A stretch of DNA of 62,488 bases from Hespellia sp. (GCA_022790755.1 JAAVXR010000065.1:1-62488), one strand, 5' to 3'. Positions 51,077 through 61,520 are shown, counted from the first letter of the stretch. Notes: generated by a model from the letters alone, not told the origin. Translations and numbers: made by a program.

Positions 51077-52702
51077 CTATTCTTCTTCCGTCACTCTTCC
51101 CGCTTCTTTTCCATTCAAAGATAACACCATATTTGCATATTCATCCTCTTTGTATTCCACCGTCACTTCATCGCCTTCATTGAATCGAATAATATCAATG
51201 AAGTCTACCACGGAAATATCAAATATTTCATCAGAGCCAGCCAGCATAATATAGTAATGTGAATTTCCATCCACAACACCCTGTGCTATTTTCGTAATCT
51301 CTGCAGTCAGTGTTTTTACGGTACGTGTATCTTCTGCCGTTACTTTAATTCCATTTTTATACATCAATTCCGTGTAAGAGGACTCGCATTCACTCACGGT
51401 ATCTCCGATGGCCACAATCTGGTATTTCTGCACATTTACCATCGCATATTTTTTTACCAGCCCCGCATCATCTTTCAACGCGATAAAGTAGGTGGGCTCC
51501 CCAGAAATATTCAACAACAGCGGGAAAGTAGCCACATATTTTAGATTCTGCACCTGACCTTCCGCTGAGGACATCGCGGAAGATTCTGTAGCTCCTTCTA
51601 TCTCATAAAACTTTGTCTCCATTGTTCTCTGATTGATCAAAACAAATCCGACATTCGACTCATCTCCACTGACACTCGTTACACCTGTATATACCCATAC
51701 ATCATCGTCAATTGCCAAATAATTATATCCATTTGTAGTCGTCAGACAATCCTTCTGCCCTAAAATACTGTTAAAATATCCATGTTTCAGTGATCCATAG
51801 TAATCGTACAATTGCACCAAAAGGTCCGCCGAGTAAGCACGATCAATCCATTCTGGAGCATCCTCCACCGCATAATCTTCCGTGTCACCAGTGACCGCAT
51901 TACAAAGTACTACTCTTCCTACTGTTGCACCACCAAAAAGGCCGATATTGTATTTACGCACCGGACATATCCAGTAAGGCACGCCTTCTTCATTGATCTC
52001 AAAACTCAACTCGTTAAAAATATAAGTGGGATAACGAAATCTTAAATGCCTGTAAATATTTCGATTAAAATGATCGCTGGTCGTATATTTCATTCCGCTC
52101 TCCAGCTTCACGAGTTCCGTATTCTGCGTAGCCATATCTATACGAACATACGCCGGAATTCCATCTTTTTGATTCGTCAGCCACTTGATTGTACTGGCAT
52201 ATTTCAGCGGCGAAACCCGAACCGGTTGATCCTGAAAATTGATCTGACTATACAGTTCATCCACTTCGAACTGAGAAACCATATCTACCATACTTCCCAT
52301 TTTCCGGTTCCCAAGTATTGTCGCAGAATCCCTGTCCAGAAGTGGAATCTGGTTAAATGACAATTCTTCAATGTCCCTGGTAAACACCCCATCCTCCACC
52401 TTTAGAAGATTCTGATACTTTTTCGCGTTTACAATTGGAGAAGACAATAGACTCCCAATCAAATAAACAACTACGACAACGCCAAAACAGACCAATAGGC
52501 TTTTTACCGTCTTCGAAGAGCGGATTTCTGTCAATGGCAGCCGCTTTCTTGCAACATAGATGGCAACTATCAGAAGTATCAGCACCATCACAAAATACCA
52601 TAAATCTGGTGAATGAATATTGATCGCTGGAAGTGCAATGTAATAATAAATGCACACCAAAAGCAATATCCCTATCGTTGCAAATAACTTGAATTTTTTC
52701 AT
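51077..52702 (-). CDS. Membrane-anchored protein of unknown function
   Basis: A 541-residue protein with three N-terminal membrane helices (about residues 5-23, 32-50 and 67-88) and a large outer part of about 450 residues. The outer part has beta-rich repeats, with segments IPAYVRIDMATQNTELVKLE and YFIALKDDAGLVKKYAMVNV. The end (about 470-541) resembles an OB-like barrel (GDEVTVEYKEDEYANMVLSL). AGGAGG precedes the ATG. It lies 89 bases after trkH and could share its transcript. I do not recognise a family. Confidence 0.75.
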   Translation of the reverse strand: MKKFKLFATIGILLLVCIYYYIALPAINIHSPDLWYFVMVLILLIVAIYVARKRLPLTEIRSSKTVKSLLVCFGVVVVVYLIGSLLSSPIVNAKKYQNLLKVEDGVFTRDIEELSFNQIPLLDRDSATILGNRKMGSMVDMVSQFEVDELYSQINFQDQPVRVSPLKYASTIKWLTNQKDGIPAYVRIDMATQNTELVKLESGMKYTTSDHFNRNIYRHLRFRYPTYIFNELSFEINEEGVPYWICPVRKYNIGLFGGATVGRVVLCNAVTGDTEDYAVEDAPEWIDRAYSADLLVQLYDYYGSLKHGYFNSILGQKDCLTTTNGYNYLAIDDDVWVYTGVTSVSGDESNVGFVLINQRTMETKFYEIEGATESSAMSSAEGQVQNLKYVATFPLLLNISGEPTYFIALKDDAGLVKKYAMVNVQKYQIVAIGDTVSECESSYTELMYKNGIKVTAEDTRTVKTLTAEITKIAQGVVDGNSHYYIMLAGSDEIFDISVVDFIDIIRFNEGDEVTVEYKEDEYANMVLSLNGKEAGRVTEEE

Positions 52703-52791
52703 ATAGCTCCTCCTGATTTTGATACCGACGGATTGTCTATTCGACAAACTCCATCCTTTGATTTCGCCTCTGCTTCCACAGAAACAGGTTA

Positions 52792-54237
52792 TTAAAATCT
52801 CCGTCTCCAGAATCCCGTCGAAAATAGCAGAAGATAGGGAAAAATTTCCAGACGCCCCACCAACATATCCAGACAGAACACAATCTTAGATAGGTAAGAA
52901 AAATCTGCAAAATTCTCCACCGGTCCTACGCTGCCAAGTCCCGGACCCACATTGTTCACCGTAGTCAATACCGCCGTAAACGTCGATGTAAAATCAAAAT
53001 TGTCTATGGAAACAATCAATACGGAAGAAATAATAATTAGAATATAACAAATAAAATAAATATATACGCCGTGCATGGTCTCTTCCCGAACTTTTCTCCC
53101 ATTGACCCGCACGATAGTCACCGCTTTGGGATGGATCATTTGCTTGATTTCCTGTAAAATACTTTTCAGTAAAATCAATAGACGGGAAACCTTAATACCA
53201 CCACCGGTTGAACCAGCGCTGGCGCCAATTATCATAACCGTCAACAAAATACTTTTTGACAATTCTGGCCACAGATCAAAGTTTGCCGTGCAAAATCCGG
53301 TAGTCGTGATCACCGCTGCAACCTGGAACAGTGCATAACGAAATGCCTGAAACAGATTCCCGTACATATTCAAGATATTCACAGTAATCACAGCCACTGC
53401 TCCTGCAATGATCCCCAGATAAACCCGCAATTCCTCATCACAAAATATTGCTCGAACCTGTTTGAGGAGCAGTAGATAGTATAAATTGAAATTGATTCCA
53501 AATAGAATCATAAATACAGAAATCACCATGTCAATATACGCACTGTTATAGAATCCGACACTGGCATTCCGGGTAGAAAAACCTCCGGTCCCAGCCGTAC
53601 TGAACGCATGTGTAATACTGTCAAAGAGATCCATCCCTCCAAACAATAGCAGCACAACTTCTAATGCAGTCAACGCAAAGTACATCGCATATAGAATCTT
53701 TGCCGTACTCCTAGTCTTAGGAACCAGTTTATCCACCTCCGGTCCCGGCACCTCCGCACGCATCAAATGCATTGCGTTCTTGTCATCCAGCGAAGTCAAC
53801 ATCATGACAAATACGAGCACGCCCATGCCACCGATCCAGTGCGTCAGACTTCGCCAAAATAAAATTCCCTTCGGCAATGTTTCGATTTCCCTCAAAATCG
53901 TAGAACCAGTCGTCGTAAACCCAGAAACCGTCTCAAAAAAAGCATCCAAATAATGTGGAATACTCCCCGAAAGACAAAATGGAATCGCCCCAAACAGTGA
54001 CCACAAAACCCATGCAAATGCCACGATAAACAGACCCTCTTTTCCATAAATCATGGAATTCTCAGGTTTTTTTCTCGCTGTCAGCAAATAAATGATTCCC
54101 AGAACTATACTTGTTAAAATAAAATATATATATTCATCCTCGCGATATAACAGAGAGACAAATGCCGGAATCAAAAGCACCAAAGCTTCTACTCCCAGCA
54201 TTTTCCCGATAATATATCCTATCATCCTTAGATTCAT
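52792..54237 (-). CDS. trkH: Trk/Ktr potassium uptake membrane subunit
   Basis: A 481-residue TrkH/KtrB-type potassium channel-like transporter with four M1-P-M2 repeats. Selectivity-filter regions are seen at SGFTTTGST, TAGTGGFST, TTTGFCTANF and VNNVGPGLGS. It imports potassium when gated by a cytoplasmic NAD-binding ring. It starts 11 bases after trkA, its probable regulatory partner. GGGTGAG precedes the ATG. Confidence 0.94.
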   Translation of the reverse strand: MNLRMIGYIIGKMLGVEALVLLIPAFVSLLYREDEYIYFILTSIVLGIIYLLTARKKPENSMIYGKEGLFIVAFAWVLWSLFGAIPFCLSGSIPHYLDAFFETVSGFTTTGSTILREIETLPKGILFWRSLTHWIGGMGVLVFVMMLTSLDDKNAMHLMRAEVPGPEVDKLVPKTRSTAKILYAMYFALTALEVVLLLFGGMDLFDSITHAFSTAGTGGFSTRNASVGFYNSAYIDMVISVFMILFGINFNLYYLLLLKQVRAIFCDEELRVYLGIIAGAVAVITVNILNMYGNLFQAFRYALFQVAAVITTTGFCTANFDLWPELSKSILLTVMIIGASAGSTGGGIKVSRLLILLKSILQEIKQMIHPKAVTIVRVNGRKVREETMHGVYIYFICYILIIISSVLIVSIDNFDFTSTFTAVLTTVNNVGPGLGSVGPVENFADFSYLSKIVFCLDMLVGRLEIFPYLLLFSTGFWRRRF

Positions 54238-54248
54238 TTGTACTCACC

Positions 54249-55607
54249 CTATAATAATATATCTTTGATATCCTGGAGCTGCTTCTCCATCGTGACAACG
54301 ATAACGCTATCCCCCACTCTGATACAATCATTACCATTCGGAATGATAATCTGCCGTTTTCTTGCAATACACGCAATCAGATTATTCGGCTTTGTCGGAA
54401 GATCTTTGAGCGGAATATCCGTATAACTTGTCTTCGAATGTATGATAAATTCCAAAGCTTCAATTCTGCCATTGACCAATTGGTACATGGTCTCCACATT
54501 TGCGCTGCTAAGGGAGTTCTGTCTCGCTCGTACATAGCTTAAAATTGCATCGGCCGTTGCACTTTTTGCGGATACGACGCTGTCAATCCCCAGATCTTCC
54601 ACCATCTGAACTCTCCAGTCGCCATTCACTTTTGCAACTATTTTCGGAATCCCATGACTGTTGGCGAGCAAAGACATTATGATGTTTTCCTCATCCAATC
54701 CTGTCAGAGCCACGAAAGCATCCGCATCTTTCATACCCTCTTCATACAATAGATCGTGATCTGTTGCATCCCCACAAATAATCGTTGCTTTTGGAAGCAA
54801 TTCACACAATTCTTCACATCTCTCCCGATTCTTTTCAATGATCTTGACCTGCATACCCAGTGCTGCTAACCCCTGCGTAAGGTAATAACTTACCCGACCA
54901 CCTCCGCAGATCAATACCTTTTTGATCTTATTTTTCCGCTGACCAAACAGCTTCATAAACTGCTTTACTTCCTTATGGGATGCTGCCACATGCAAACGAT
55001 CTCCCGGTCGAAGCACATACTCACCATCCGGAATGATAACATCCTTCCCTCGTTCCACCGCACAGACCAGAAGCTGAATTTGATATTTTGTATATAAATC
55101 TTTGAGAGCCATCCCTGTCATAGGATTCTGTTCTGTAAGCGGAAACTCAATCAATTCCACGCGTCCTTTGACAAATGTTTCAATCTTACTGGCATCCGGA
55201 TAGATCAAAACCCTTGTGATCTCTTTTGCCACCGTCAGCTCTGGGTTTACCGCCATACTCAATCGCAAATCTTCCTTCAACATGTCAATCTGCTGATAGT
55301 AGATCGGATTGCGCACCCTTGCTATGGTATGTTTTGCCCCAAGCCGCTTTGCTACAAGACAACTCAACATATTGGTCTCATCCATGGATGTACAGGCAAT
55401 CACAAGGTCCGCATGAGGTACTTTTCCTTCCCTCTGCACTTCCACACTGGCGGCCTCACCCGTCACACAAAAAACATCCAGCTTGTTGCCAGCTTCCTTC
55501 ATCTTTCGGGCATTACTATCAATCATGACGATGTCATATTCCTCTTCCGAAAGCTGTTTTGCCAGTTTATAACCAACCTTCCCATCCCCGATAATTACGA
55601 TCCTCAT
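54249..55607 (-). CDS. trkA: Trk potassium uptake regulatory subunit
   Basis: A 452-residue peripheral protein with two Rossmann/TrkA-N units (IVIIGDGKVGYKLAKQL at the N-terminus and VLICGGGRVSYYLTQGL near residue 230), each followed by a TrkA-C domain. It binds NAD(H) or ATP and gates TrkH. It forms an operon with trkH and has a clear promoter. The full-length double form is typical of TrkA and distinguishes it from the single-unit KtrA. Confidence 0.94.
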   Translation of the reverse strand: MRIVIIGDGKVGYKLAKQLSEEEYDIVMIDSNARKMKEAGNKLDVFCVTGEAASVEVQREGKVPHADLVIACTSMDETNMLSCLVAKRLGAKHTIARVRNPIYYQQIDMLKEDLRLSMAVNPELTVAKEITRVLIYPDASKIETFVKGRVELIEFPLTEQNPMTGMALKDLYTKYQIQLLVCAVERGKDVIIPDGEYVLRPGDRLHVAASHKEVKQFMKLFGQRKNKIKKVLICGGGRVSYYLTQGLAALGMQVKIIEKNRERCEELCELLPKATIICGDATDHDLLYEEGMKDADAFVALTGLDEENIIMSLLANSHGIPKIVAKVNGDWRVQMVEDLGIDSVVSAKSATADAILSYVRARQNSLSSANVETMYQLVNGRIEALEFIIHSKTSYTDIPLKDLPTKPNNLIACIARKRQIIIPNGNDCIRVGDSVIVVTMEKQLQDIKDILL

Positions 55608-55664
55608 TTCGCATTTTCCTACCTGTCTGTAAAGATTGCTACCTGCTCAGATAGCGACAAGGGC

Positions 55665-55693
55665 ATTATATCACTTTTCCCATTAAAGTACAA
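55665..55693 (-). promoter_or_regulatory. Promoter of trkA-trkH
   Basis: TTGTAC (55693-55688) and TATAAT (55670-55665) on the minus strand, 17-bp spacer. Confidence 0.75.
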
Positions 55694-55743
55694 TCAATAT
55701 AGGAACTTTACCCGTACTTCTCTCGGGAACAAATCTTATGTAT

Positions 55744-55786
55744 AAAAACAACTCGTTTCGGTTCAAACGCTACCGAAACGAGTTGT
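55744..55786 (-). terminator. Terminator of the EF-G-like gene
   Basis: Perfect 15-bp stem (55748-55762 with 55772-55786) followed on the minus strand by a T tract. Confidence 0.92.
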
Positions 55787-55817
55787 TCTTATATCTGCTT
55801 TTATCTTCTTTCCTCTC

Positions 55818-57893
55818 TTATTCTTCCGCTGATCTTGCGGCGATCTCTTTCTCCTGAACATCAGAAGGAGCCTGCTCATATCTCGCGAACTCATACGCAT
55901 ATGTCCCGCGTCCACCAGTCATGGAGCGAAGCACCGTGCAATAGCCAAAGAGTCCTGTCATCGGGATATCTGCTTCCACTACTTGTTTTCCGCCCTGAAT
56001 TGGGTTCATTCCGAGCACACGACCCCGACGTTTATTCAGATCTCCCATCACATCACCCGTATACTCATCCGGAACTGTAACCTTCAAAGACGCAATTGGC
56101 TCCAGTAATACCGGAGAAGCTTCCATGAAGCCTTTCTTAAATGCCTGCACGGTAGCCGTCTTAAACGCCATCTCGGAGGAATCCACTGGATGATAAGAAC
56201 CATCGTACAAAGTCGCTTTCACACCAACTACCGGATACCCCGCCAGTGGTCCCTTCGTCACAGAGTCCTGAAGTCCTTTCTCCACCGCCGGGAAATAATT
56301 TTTCGGAACAGCTCCGCCGACCACTTCCTCGGCAAACACATAAGGAGTCTCCAGATCTCCGGACGGTTCAAAACGCATCTTGACATGTCCATACTGACCA
56401 TGTCCACCCGACTGTTTCTTGTACTTTGTATCTACGTCTGAGTTCTTGCGAATCGTCTCACGAAATGCCACCTTCGGCGTCTCCAGTGTAATCTCCACTT
56501 TATAACGTGCGGCAAGCTTGCTTGCGATAATCTCCAGGTGTTGATCTCCCATTCCATACAGCAGAGACTGACGATTCTCACTGTCATTGACGGCTCTGAT
56601 TGTCACATCTTCTGCCATCATTCTTGCAAGCGCCTGGGATACTTTATCTTCCTCTCCCTTTTTCTTTACGGCATATTTCATATATGTATAAGGGATGGAA
56701 TATTCCGTCTTACCAAAGAGAACCGGAGCCCCTTTCGTGGAGAGCGTATCTCCTGTCCGCGTATTGTTCAGCTTCGCAATTGCTCCGATATCTCCAGCAA
56801 AGAGTTCCGTCACTTCCGTCGGCTTATTTCCAACCATTGTATAAATTTTACCTGGTTTCTCCTCGGAATCTGTCGCGGCATTGTACAGAACATCATCCCC
56901 TTTGAGCACACCGGAACATACTTTGATAAATGAATATTTTCCGATAAAGGGATCTACCATCGTCTTGAATACATAGGCCGTCTTTGCTTTGGAGAAATCA
57001 AAGTTCGCCTCGAAGATCTCATTGGAGTTCTGGTTGACGCCCGCATATTCGCGATTCTCCGGACTTGGGAAGAACCGTACAATATCCGACAGCAAATTCG
57101 CAACTCCCTGTGCTTCCATGTTCGATCCCATCGCCACCGGAACGATATCGCAATCCATCACTTCTGTTCTCATCGCCGCACGGATCTCTTCGATTGAGAA
57201 TTCCTCTCCAGCAAAATACCTCTCCATGAATTCATCGCTGGTCTCCGCAACCGCTTCCAACAATTTCTCACGATAAGATTCCAGGTATGGCACGCAATAG
57301 TCTGGGACCTCGCACTCTTCTCTGGTCGCCACTCCGGTATATCTTCTGCCAGCGTTCTTAATCACATTCACATATCCTACCAACTTCTCGTTCTCACGAA
57401 TCGGCGAAAAATGCGGCGCGATACACTTTCCATATCTCTCTGTCAGATCGTCTACTACCTGACGGAAACTGGCATCATCCAAGTCCATCTCTGTCACATA
57501 AATCATACGCGGAAGATTGTATTTCTCACAAAGCTCCCAAGCCTTCTCCGTACCAACTTGTACTCCTGCTTTTCCAGAAACTACAATTACCGCCGCATCG
57601 GCCGCGCTGACTGCCTCCTCCACTTCTCCCACGAAATCAAAATACCCCGGCGTGTCCAGTATATTGATCTTTGCCTTCTCCCATTCAATAGGAATCAGGG
57701 ATGTACTGATTGAAAATTTACGTTTCTGCTCTTCCTTATCAAAATCACTGATCGTGTTCGCATCCACCACTTTTCCGATTCGGTTTGTCGCACCTGACAC
57801 ATAAGCCATTGCCTCTACCAGACTGGTCTTTCCGCTTCCGCCATGTCCCAGTAATACCACATTCCTGATCTCGTCTGTTCTGTAAACCTTCAT
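55818..57893 (-). CDS. EF-G-like translational GTPase (FusA2 type)
   Basis: A 691-residue paralogue of elongation factor G with all five domains. G1 is GHGGSGKTS instead of AHIDAGKTT, switch I lacks the RGITI pattern (it has KRKFSISTS), G3 is DTPGYFDF, and G4 is TEMD instead of NKxD. Domain IV has SGGHGQYGHV. With altered nucleotide-contact motifs it is unlikely to be the main translocase; an accessory ribosome role is inferred. The ATG follows AGGAGG. It is a single gene with its own terminator. Confidence 0.9.
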   Translation of the reverse strand: MKVYRTDEIRNVVLLGHGGSGKTSLVEAMAYVSGATNRIGKVVDANTISDFDKEEQKRKFSISTSLIPIEWEKAKINILDTPGYFDFVGEVEEAVSAADAAVIVVSGKAGVQVGTEKAWELCEKYNLPRMIYVTEMDLDDASFRQVVDDLTERYGKCIAPHFSPIRENEKLVGYVNVIKNAGRRYTGVATREECEVPDYCVPYLESYREKLLEAVAETSDEFMERYFAGEEFSIEEIRAAMRTEVMDCDIVPVAMGSNMEAQGVANLLSDIVRFFPSPENREYAGVNQNSNEIFEANFDFSKAKTAYVFKTMVDPFIGKYSFIKVCSGVLKGDDVLYNAATDSEEKPGKIYTMVGNKPTEVTELFAGDIGAIAKLNNTRTGDTLSTKGAPVLFGKTEYSIPYTYMKYAVKKKGEEDKVSQALARMMAEDVTIRAVNDSENRQSLLYGMGDQHLEIIASKLAARYKVEITLETPKVAFRETIRKNSDVDTKYKKQSGGHGQYGHVKMRFEPSGDLETPYVFAEEVVGGAVPKNYFPAVEKGLQDSVTKGPLAGYPVVGVKATLYDGSYHPVDSSEMAFKTATVQAFKKGFMEASPVLLEPIASLKVTVPDEYTGDVMGDLNKRRGRVLGMNPIQGGKQVVEADIPMTGLFGYCTVLRSMTGGRGTYAYEFARYEQAPSDVQEKEIAARSAEE

Positions 57894-58034
57894 ATGTCTG
57901 CCTCCTTGTGTTTCATTATTGTACCCGCAGAATATTCATTCCTATAACGGGTCAAAATACCATGTATATATTGTACTAAAACCCTCCCCTTTTTACAACT
58001 GATTTATGAATATTTCACAAGATAATCTGATTCA

Positions 58035-58063
58035 TTTACCTTTTCCCCAAAAAATGGTACAAT
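58035..58063 (+). promoter_or_regulatory. Promoter of tyrA-aroA
   Basis: TTTACC (58035-58040) and TACAAT (58058-58063), 17-bp spacer. Confidence 0.65.
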
Positions 58064-58115
58064 AACGAAATCAGAAAAAGTCAGATTCAGACTTCCAAAA
58101 AAGGAGATTATACCT

Positions 58116-59213
58116 GTGAATATACAAAAAGTTGGATTTATCGGTCTGGGACTCATCGGCGGTTCCATCGCAAAAGCAATCCGCCAGTACGCCCCAAACT
58201 GTCAGATCATCGCATTCGATAAACAGAAAGAAACCTTGGCGCTGGCAGTTCAGGAGGAAACGATTGATATATCGTGTTCGACCATTGACGAGAATTTCAG
58301 GAACTGCAATTATATTTTCCTGTGTGCTCCGATTTCCTATAATAACGCCTATTTGCCCCAGATTAAGACATTTCTTACGTCAGACTGTATTTTGACAGAC
58401 GTAGGAAGTGTAAAAACTTCTATCCATGAAGAGATCATTCGACTTGGGCTTGAAGAATACTTTATCGGCGGTCACCCGATGGCCGGTTCCGAGAAAAGCG
58501 GGTTTATCAATTCCAAACCTCATTTGATGGAGAATGCTTACTATATTCTGACCCCCTCCGCCAAAATAACAGAAGACAAAATCAAAAGATACCAGGAATT
58601 TGTCTATTCCATCAAAGCCCTTCCTTTGGTGCTGGATTATCGACAACACGACTATATTACCGGAACCATCAGCCATCTGCCGCATATCATCGCCGCCAGT
58701 TTGGTGAATCTCGTCCGGTGCACGGATACCGACGACGAACTGATGAAAAACATGGCAGCCGGCGGATTCAAAGATATCACAAGAATCGCCTCCTCCTCGC
58801 CGGTCATGTGGCAGCAGATCTGTCTGAAAAATCAGACAAATATTTCTGCAATCCTCGATAGCTATATTCAAATGCTGAAAAACGCAAAAGAAATCATTGA
58901 CGCAGGTAACGAGACGGAATTATACCGAATGTTTGAGGTATCGCGCGACTATCGTAATTCCATGCCGGATGGTTCAGCCGGGCCAATTAAGAAAACATAT
59001 GCCATATACTGTGATATTATTGACGAGGCAGGTGGAATCGCTACCATTGCCACAATCCTGGCAAGCAACAATATTAGCATCAAAAATATCGGTATCATCC
59101 ACAATCGGGAATTTGAAGAAGGAGTACTCCGCATTGAATTCTACGACGGTGCTTCCTCAGAGAAGGCAGCCGCACTTCTCAGGAAATATCGCTATACAGT
59201 TTATGAAAGATAG
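58116..59213 (+). CDS. tyrA: Prephenate dehydrogenase with ACT domain
   Basis: Converts prephenate to 4-hydroxyphenylpyruvate in tyrosine synthesis. The 365-residue protein starts with the NAD-binding motif GFIGLGLIGGSIAKAI and has the active-site segment GGHPMAGSEKSG. A C-terminal ACT domain (about residues 295-365, GGIATIATILASNNISIKNI) suggests feedback control by tyrosine. It begins with GTG supported by AAGGAG. It is 83 bases upstream of aroA, so the two form an aromatic amino acid unit. Confidence 0.95.
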   Translation: MNIQKVGFIGLGLIGGSIAKAIRQYAPNCQIIAFDKQKETLALAVQEETIDISCSTIDENFRNCNYIFLCAPISYNNAYLPQIKTFLTSDCILTDVGSVKTSIHEEIIRLGLEEYFIGGHPMAGSEKSGFINSKPHLMENAYYILTPSAKITEDKIKRYQEFVYSIKALPLVLDYRQHDYITGTISHLPHIIAASLVNLVRCTDTDDELMKNMAAGGFKDITRIASSSPVMWQQICLKNQTNISAILDSYIQMLKNAKEIIDAGNETELYRMFEVSRDYRNSMPDGSAGPIKKTYAIYCDIIDEAGGIATIATILASNNISIKNIGIIHNREFEEGVLRIEFYDGASSEKAAALLRKYRYTVYER

Positions 59214-59296
59214 ACCAACAAATAGAATTTAGGTTGCCTTATCGGCAGCAAACTTTCAAGGTAAATCAAAGAGATTAGTAAGGAGATCATAGGACT

Positions 59297-60589
59297 ATGG
59301 AATTAAGTTCACTTACCAGTTTAAAAGGAAAAATTACCGTTCCCGGAGATAAATCTATCTCACATCGTGCAATTATGTTCGGAGCCATCGCAAAAGGAAC
59401 CACCGAAATCACCCATTTTCTGAATGGGGCTGACTGCCTTTCCACCATTGGATGCTTTCGTCAAATGGGAATTGCAATTGAAGAGGAGGAAGGGCGAGTT
59501 CTCGTGCATGGAAAAGGTTTGTATGGACTGAAGATGCCCTCCGATACACTCAATGTAGGCAACAGTGGAACGACCACCCGTCTGATTTCCGGCATCTTGG
59601 CCGGACAAAACTTTGAATCCAAATTGTCCGGGGATGAATCTTTGAACTCCCGACCTATGAAACGGATCATGGAACCATTAAACTTTATGGGTGCCAATGT
59701 GTCCAGTATTATGCGTAACAACTGCGCTCCACTGTATATTTCCCCCGGTTCCCTGCACGGCATTCACTATCATTCAAAAGTTGCTTCCGCCCAAGTGAAA
59801 TCGGCGATTTTGCTGGCCGGCCTGTACGCCAGAGGCGAGACTTCTGTGACGGAACCCTCCTTATCCAGAAACCATACGGAACTGATGCTGAAAGAATTCG
59901 GCGCACCGGTCCATTCTGCTTTCGAACTGGATGGCACAAAAGCTACCGCCTCCATTCATCCTTGCGAAGAATTATATGCACAAAAAATTTCCGTACCGGG
60001 GGACATTTCCTCGGCAGCCTATTTCATCGCCGCAGGTCTGATCGTACCAGATTCAGAAATTCTCATTCAAAACGTGGGGATTAATTCTACCCGCGCTGGT
60101 ATTTTGCGGGTGTGTGAAGATATGGGAGGAGACATTACACTCCTGCACGAACGGAAAACGGGCGGAGAACCTGTCGCCGACATCCTGGTACGCACCAGCA
60201 ATCTGCACGGCACTACCATAGAAGGAGCCATTATTCCGACTTTGATTGATGAGATTCCCATCATCGCAGTGATGGCGGCAGCAGCGGAAGGAGACACTGT
60301 GATCCGAGATGCCGCAGAATTAAAGGTAAAAGAAACCGACCGTATCGAAACTGTCACTGACAATCTGTCTGCCATGGGATGCGATATCACGCCGACCGAC
60401 GATGGTATGATCATCCACGGCGGCAATCCGCTTCACGGGACAAACATTCATACACTTTTGGATCACCGCATTGCTATGGCGTTTTCCATCGCTGCGCTGA
60501 TCGCAAAAGGACATACCAAGATCCTGGACAGCCATTGCGTGGATGTGTCTTACCCGACTTTTTATGATACGTTCGAAGAATTATTATAA
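59297..60589 (+). CDS. aroA: 3-phosphoshikimate 1-carboxyvinyltransferase (EPSP synthase)
   Basis: Joins shikimate-3-phosphate and PEP in the shikimate pathway. The 430-residue protein has the substrate motifs GDKSISHRAIMFG, LNVGNSGTTTRLISG and the C-terminal DHRIAMAFSIAALIA. The GNSGTTTR loop has threonine where E. coli has alanine in NAGTAMR, so it belongs to the other (class II-like) group of EPSP synthases. Strong AAGGAG site. It follows tyrA and overlaps the convergent folB-folK gene by six bases. Confidence 0.96.
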   Translation: MELSSLTSLKGKITVPGDKSISHRAIMFGAIAKGTTEITHFLNGADCLSTIGCFRQMGIAIEEEEGRVLVHGKGLYGLKMPSDTLNVGNSGTTTRLISGILAGQNFESKLSGDESLNSRPMKRIMEPLNFMGANVSSIMRNNCAPLYISPGSLHGIHYHSKVASAQVKSAILLAGLYARGETSVTEPSLSRNHTELMLKEFGAPVHSAFELDGTKATASIHPCEELYAQKISVPGDISSAAYFIAAGLIVPDSEILIQNVGINSTRAGILRVCEDMGGDITLLHERKTGGEPVADILVRTSNLHGTTIEGAIIPTLIDEIPIIAVMAAAAEGDTVIRDAAELKVKETDRIETVTDNLSAMGCDITPTDDGMIIHGGNPLHGTNIHTLLDHRIAMAFSIAALIAKGHTKILDSHCVDVSYPTFYDTFEELL

Positions 60590-61405
60590 TGTTGATTTCA
60601 GCGCCTCCAGCATCTCCCACACCGTTTTCTGATGTGCCGGATGTCTCTTATACGGCGCAATCTGGGCAAGTGGCCTCAGTACAAAATCTCGATTCTGCAT
60701 GTCCACATGCGGTATACACAAATTTTTTTGCTGCACGATCAGATCATCATAGAAAATAATATCCAGATCCAGCGTACGCGGTCCCCAATGAATGATTCTC
60801 TCACGGCCCGCCTCCTGCTCGATTCGATGCAGCTCTTCCAACAACTCTTCCGGGGGAAGCAGCGTGCGAAGTTCCAAACAGCCATTTAGAAACGGCTCCT
60901 GTTCCGTCATTCCATAAGGTTCTGTTTCAAGCCAGTCGGACACAGATTGCACATTACAGCCCTCTGTCTTTCGTAATGCTGCCACCGCGTCCTGCAAAAA
61001 CTTCTCCCGATCTCCCATATTCGACCCCAGTGCAATATACGCGGTATGCCATCCCCGTGTAATTTCCACTGAAACAGTCTCTAACGGTAAACCAATCGGT
61101 GCCCAAGGCTTTTTCACCTCCAACGTCACACGTTCCAGTCTGTCTACCTGTAACAAAAGTTCCTGCGCTAGCGCTTCCACCACACGCTCAATCAACTGAT
61201 ACGTATTCTCTTTTAAAAAGGTTTCGATCATTTGGCATACTTCCCCATAATGAATCGACGCCGTCAAATCATCCGTTTTTCCTGCCTGTCTTGTATCTGT
61301 GTACAGCACTGCTGATATCAAAAATTTCTGTCCCAGCACATTTTCTTCTGGGAAAACACCATGCTTCGCGAATACTTCCAAATCCTGAATTTTAATTTTA
61401 TCCAT
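60584..61405 (-). CDS. folBK: Bifunctional dihydroneopterin aldolase / HPPK
   Basis: A 273-residue fusion catalysing two consecutive folate steps. Residues 1-118 are FolB (DLEVFAKHGVFPEENVLGQK, with the catalytic-lysine region EVKKPWAPI). From about residue 121 is FolK, with YIALGSNMGDRE, LETEPYG and the metal-binding GPRTLDLDIIFYD. Fusions of these two are common in Clostridia. The ATG follows AGGAGG. No folP or folE is adjacent. A promoter with TTGACA and TATAAT is 115-140 bases upstream. Confidence 0.95.
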   Translation of the reverse strand: MDKIKIQDLEVFAKHGVFPEENVLGQKFLISAVLYTDTRQAGKTDDLTASIHYGEVCQMIETFLKENTYQLIERVVEALAQELLLQVDRLERVTLEVKKPWAPIGLPLETVSVEITRGWHTAYIALGSNMGDREKFLQDAVAALRKTEGCNVQSVSDWLETEPYGMTEQEPFLNGCLELRTLLPPEELLEELHRIEQEAGRERIIHWGPRTLDLDIIFYDDLIVQQKNLCIPHVDMQNRDFVLRPLAQIAPYKRHPAHQKTVWEMLEALKSTL

Positions 61406-61520
61406 TTTTTCCTCCTACATGTTCTGTAGACACAGTATCACAAGTTTTCTTTCATCTTCTTGAATTGTTCATTTGGGAAGAACAACATTGATAGCATTCT
61501 ACTCATTTTCCTTAAAATTC

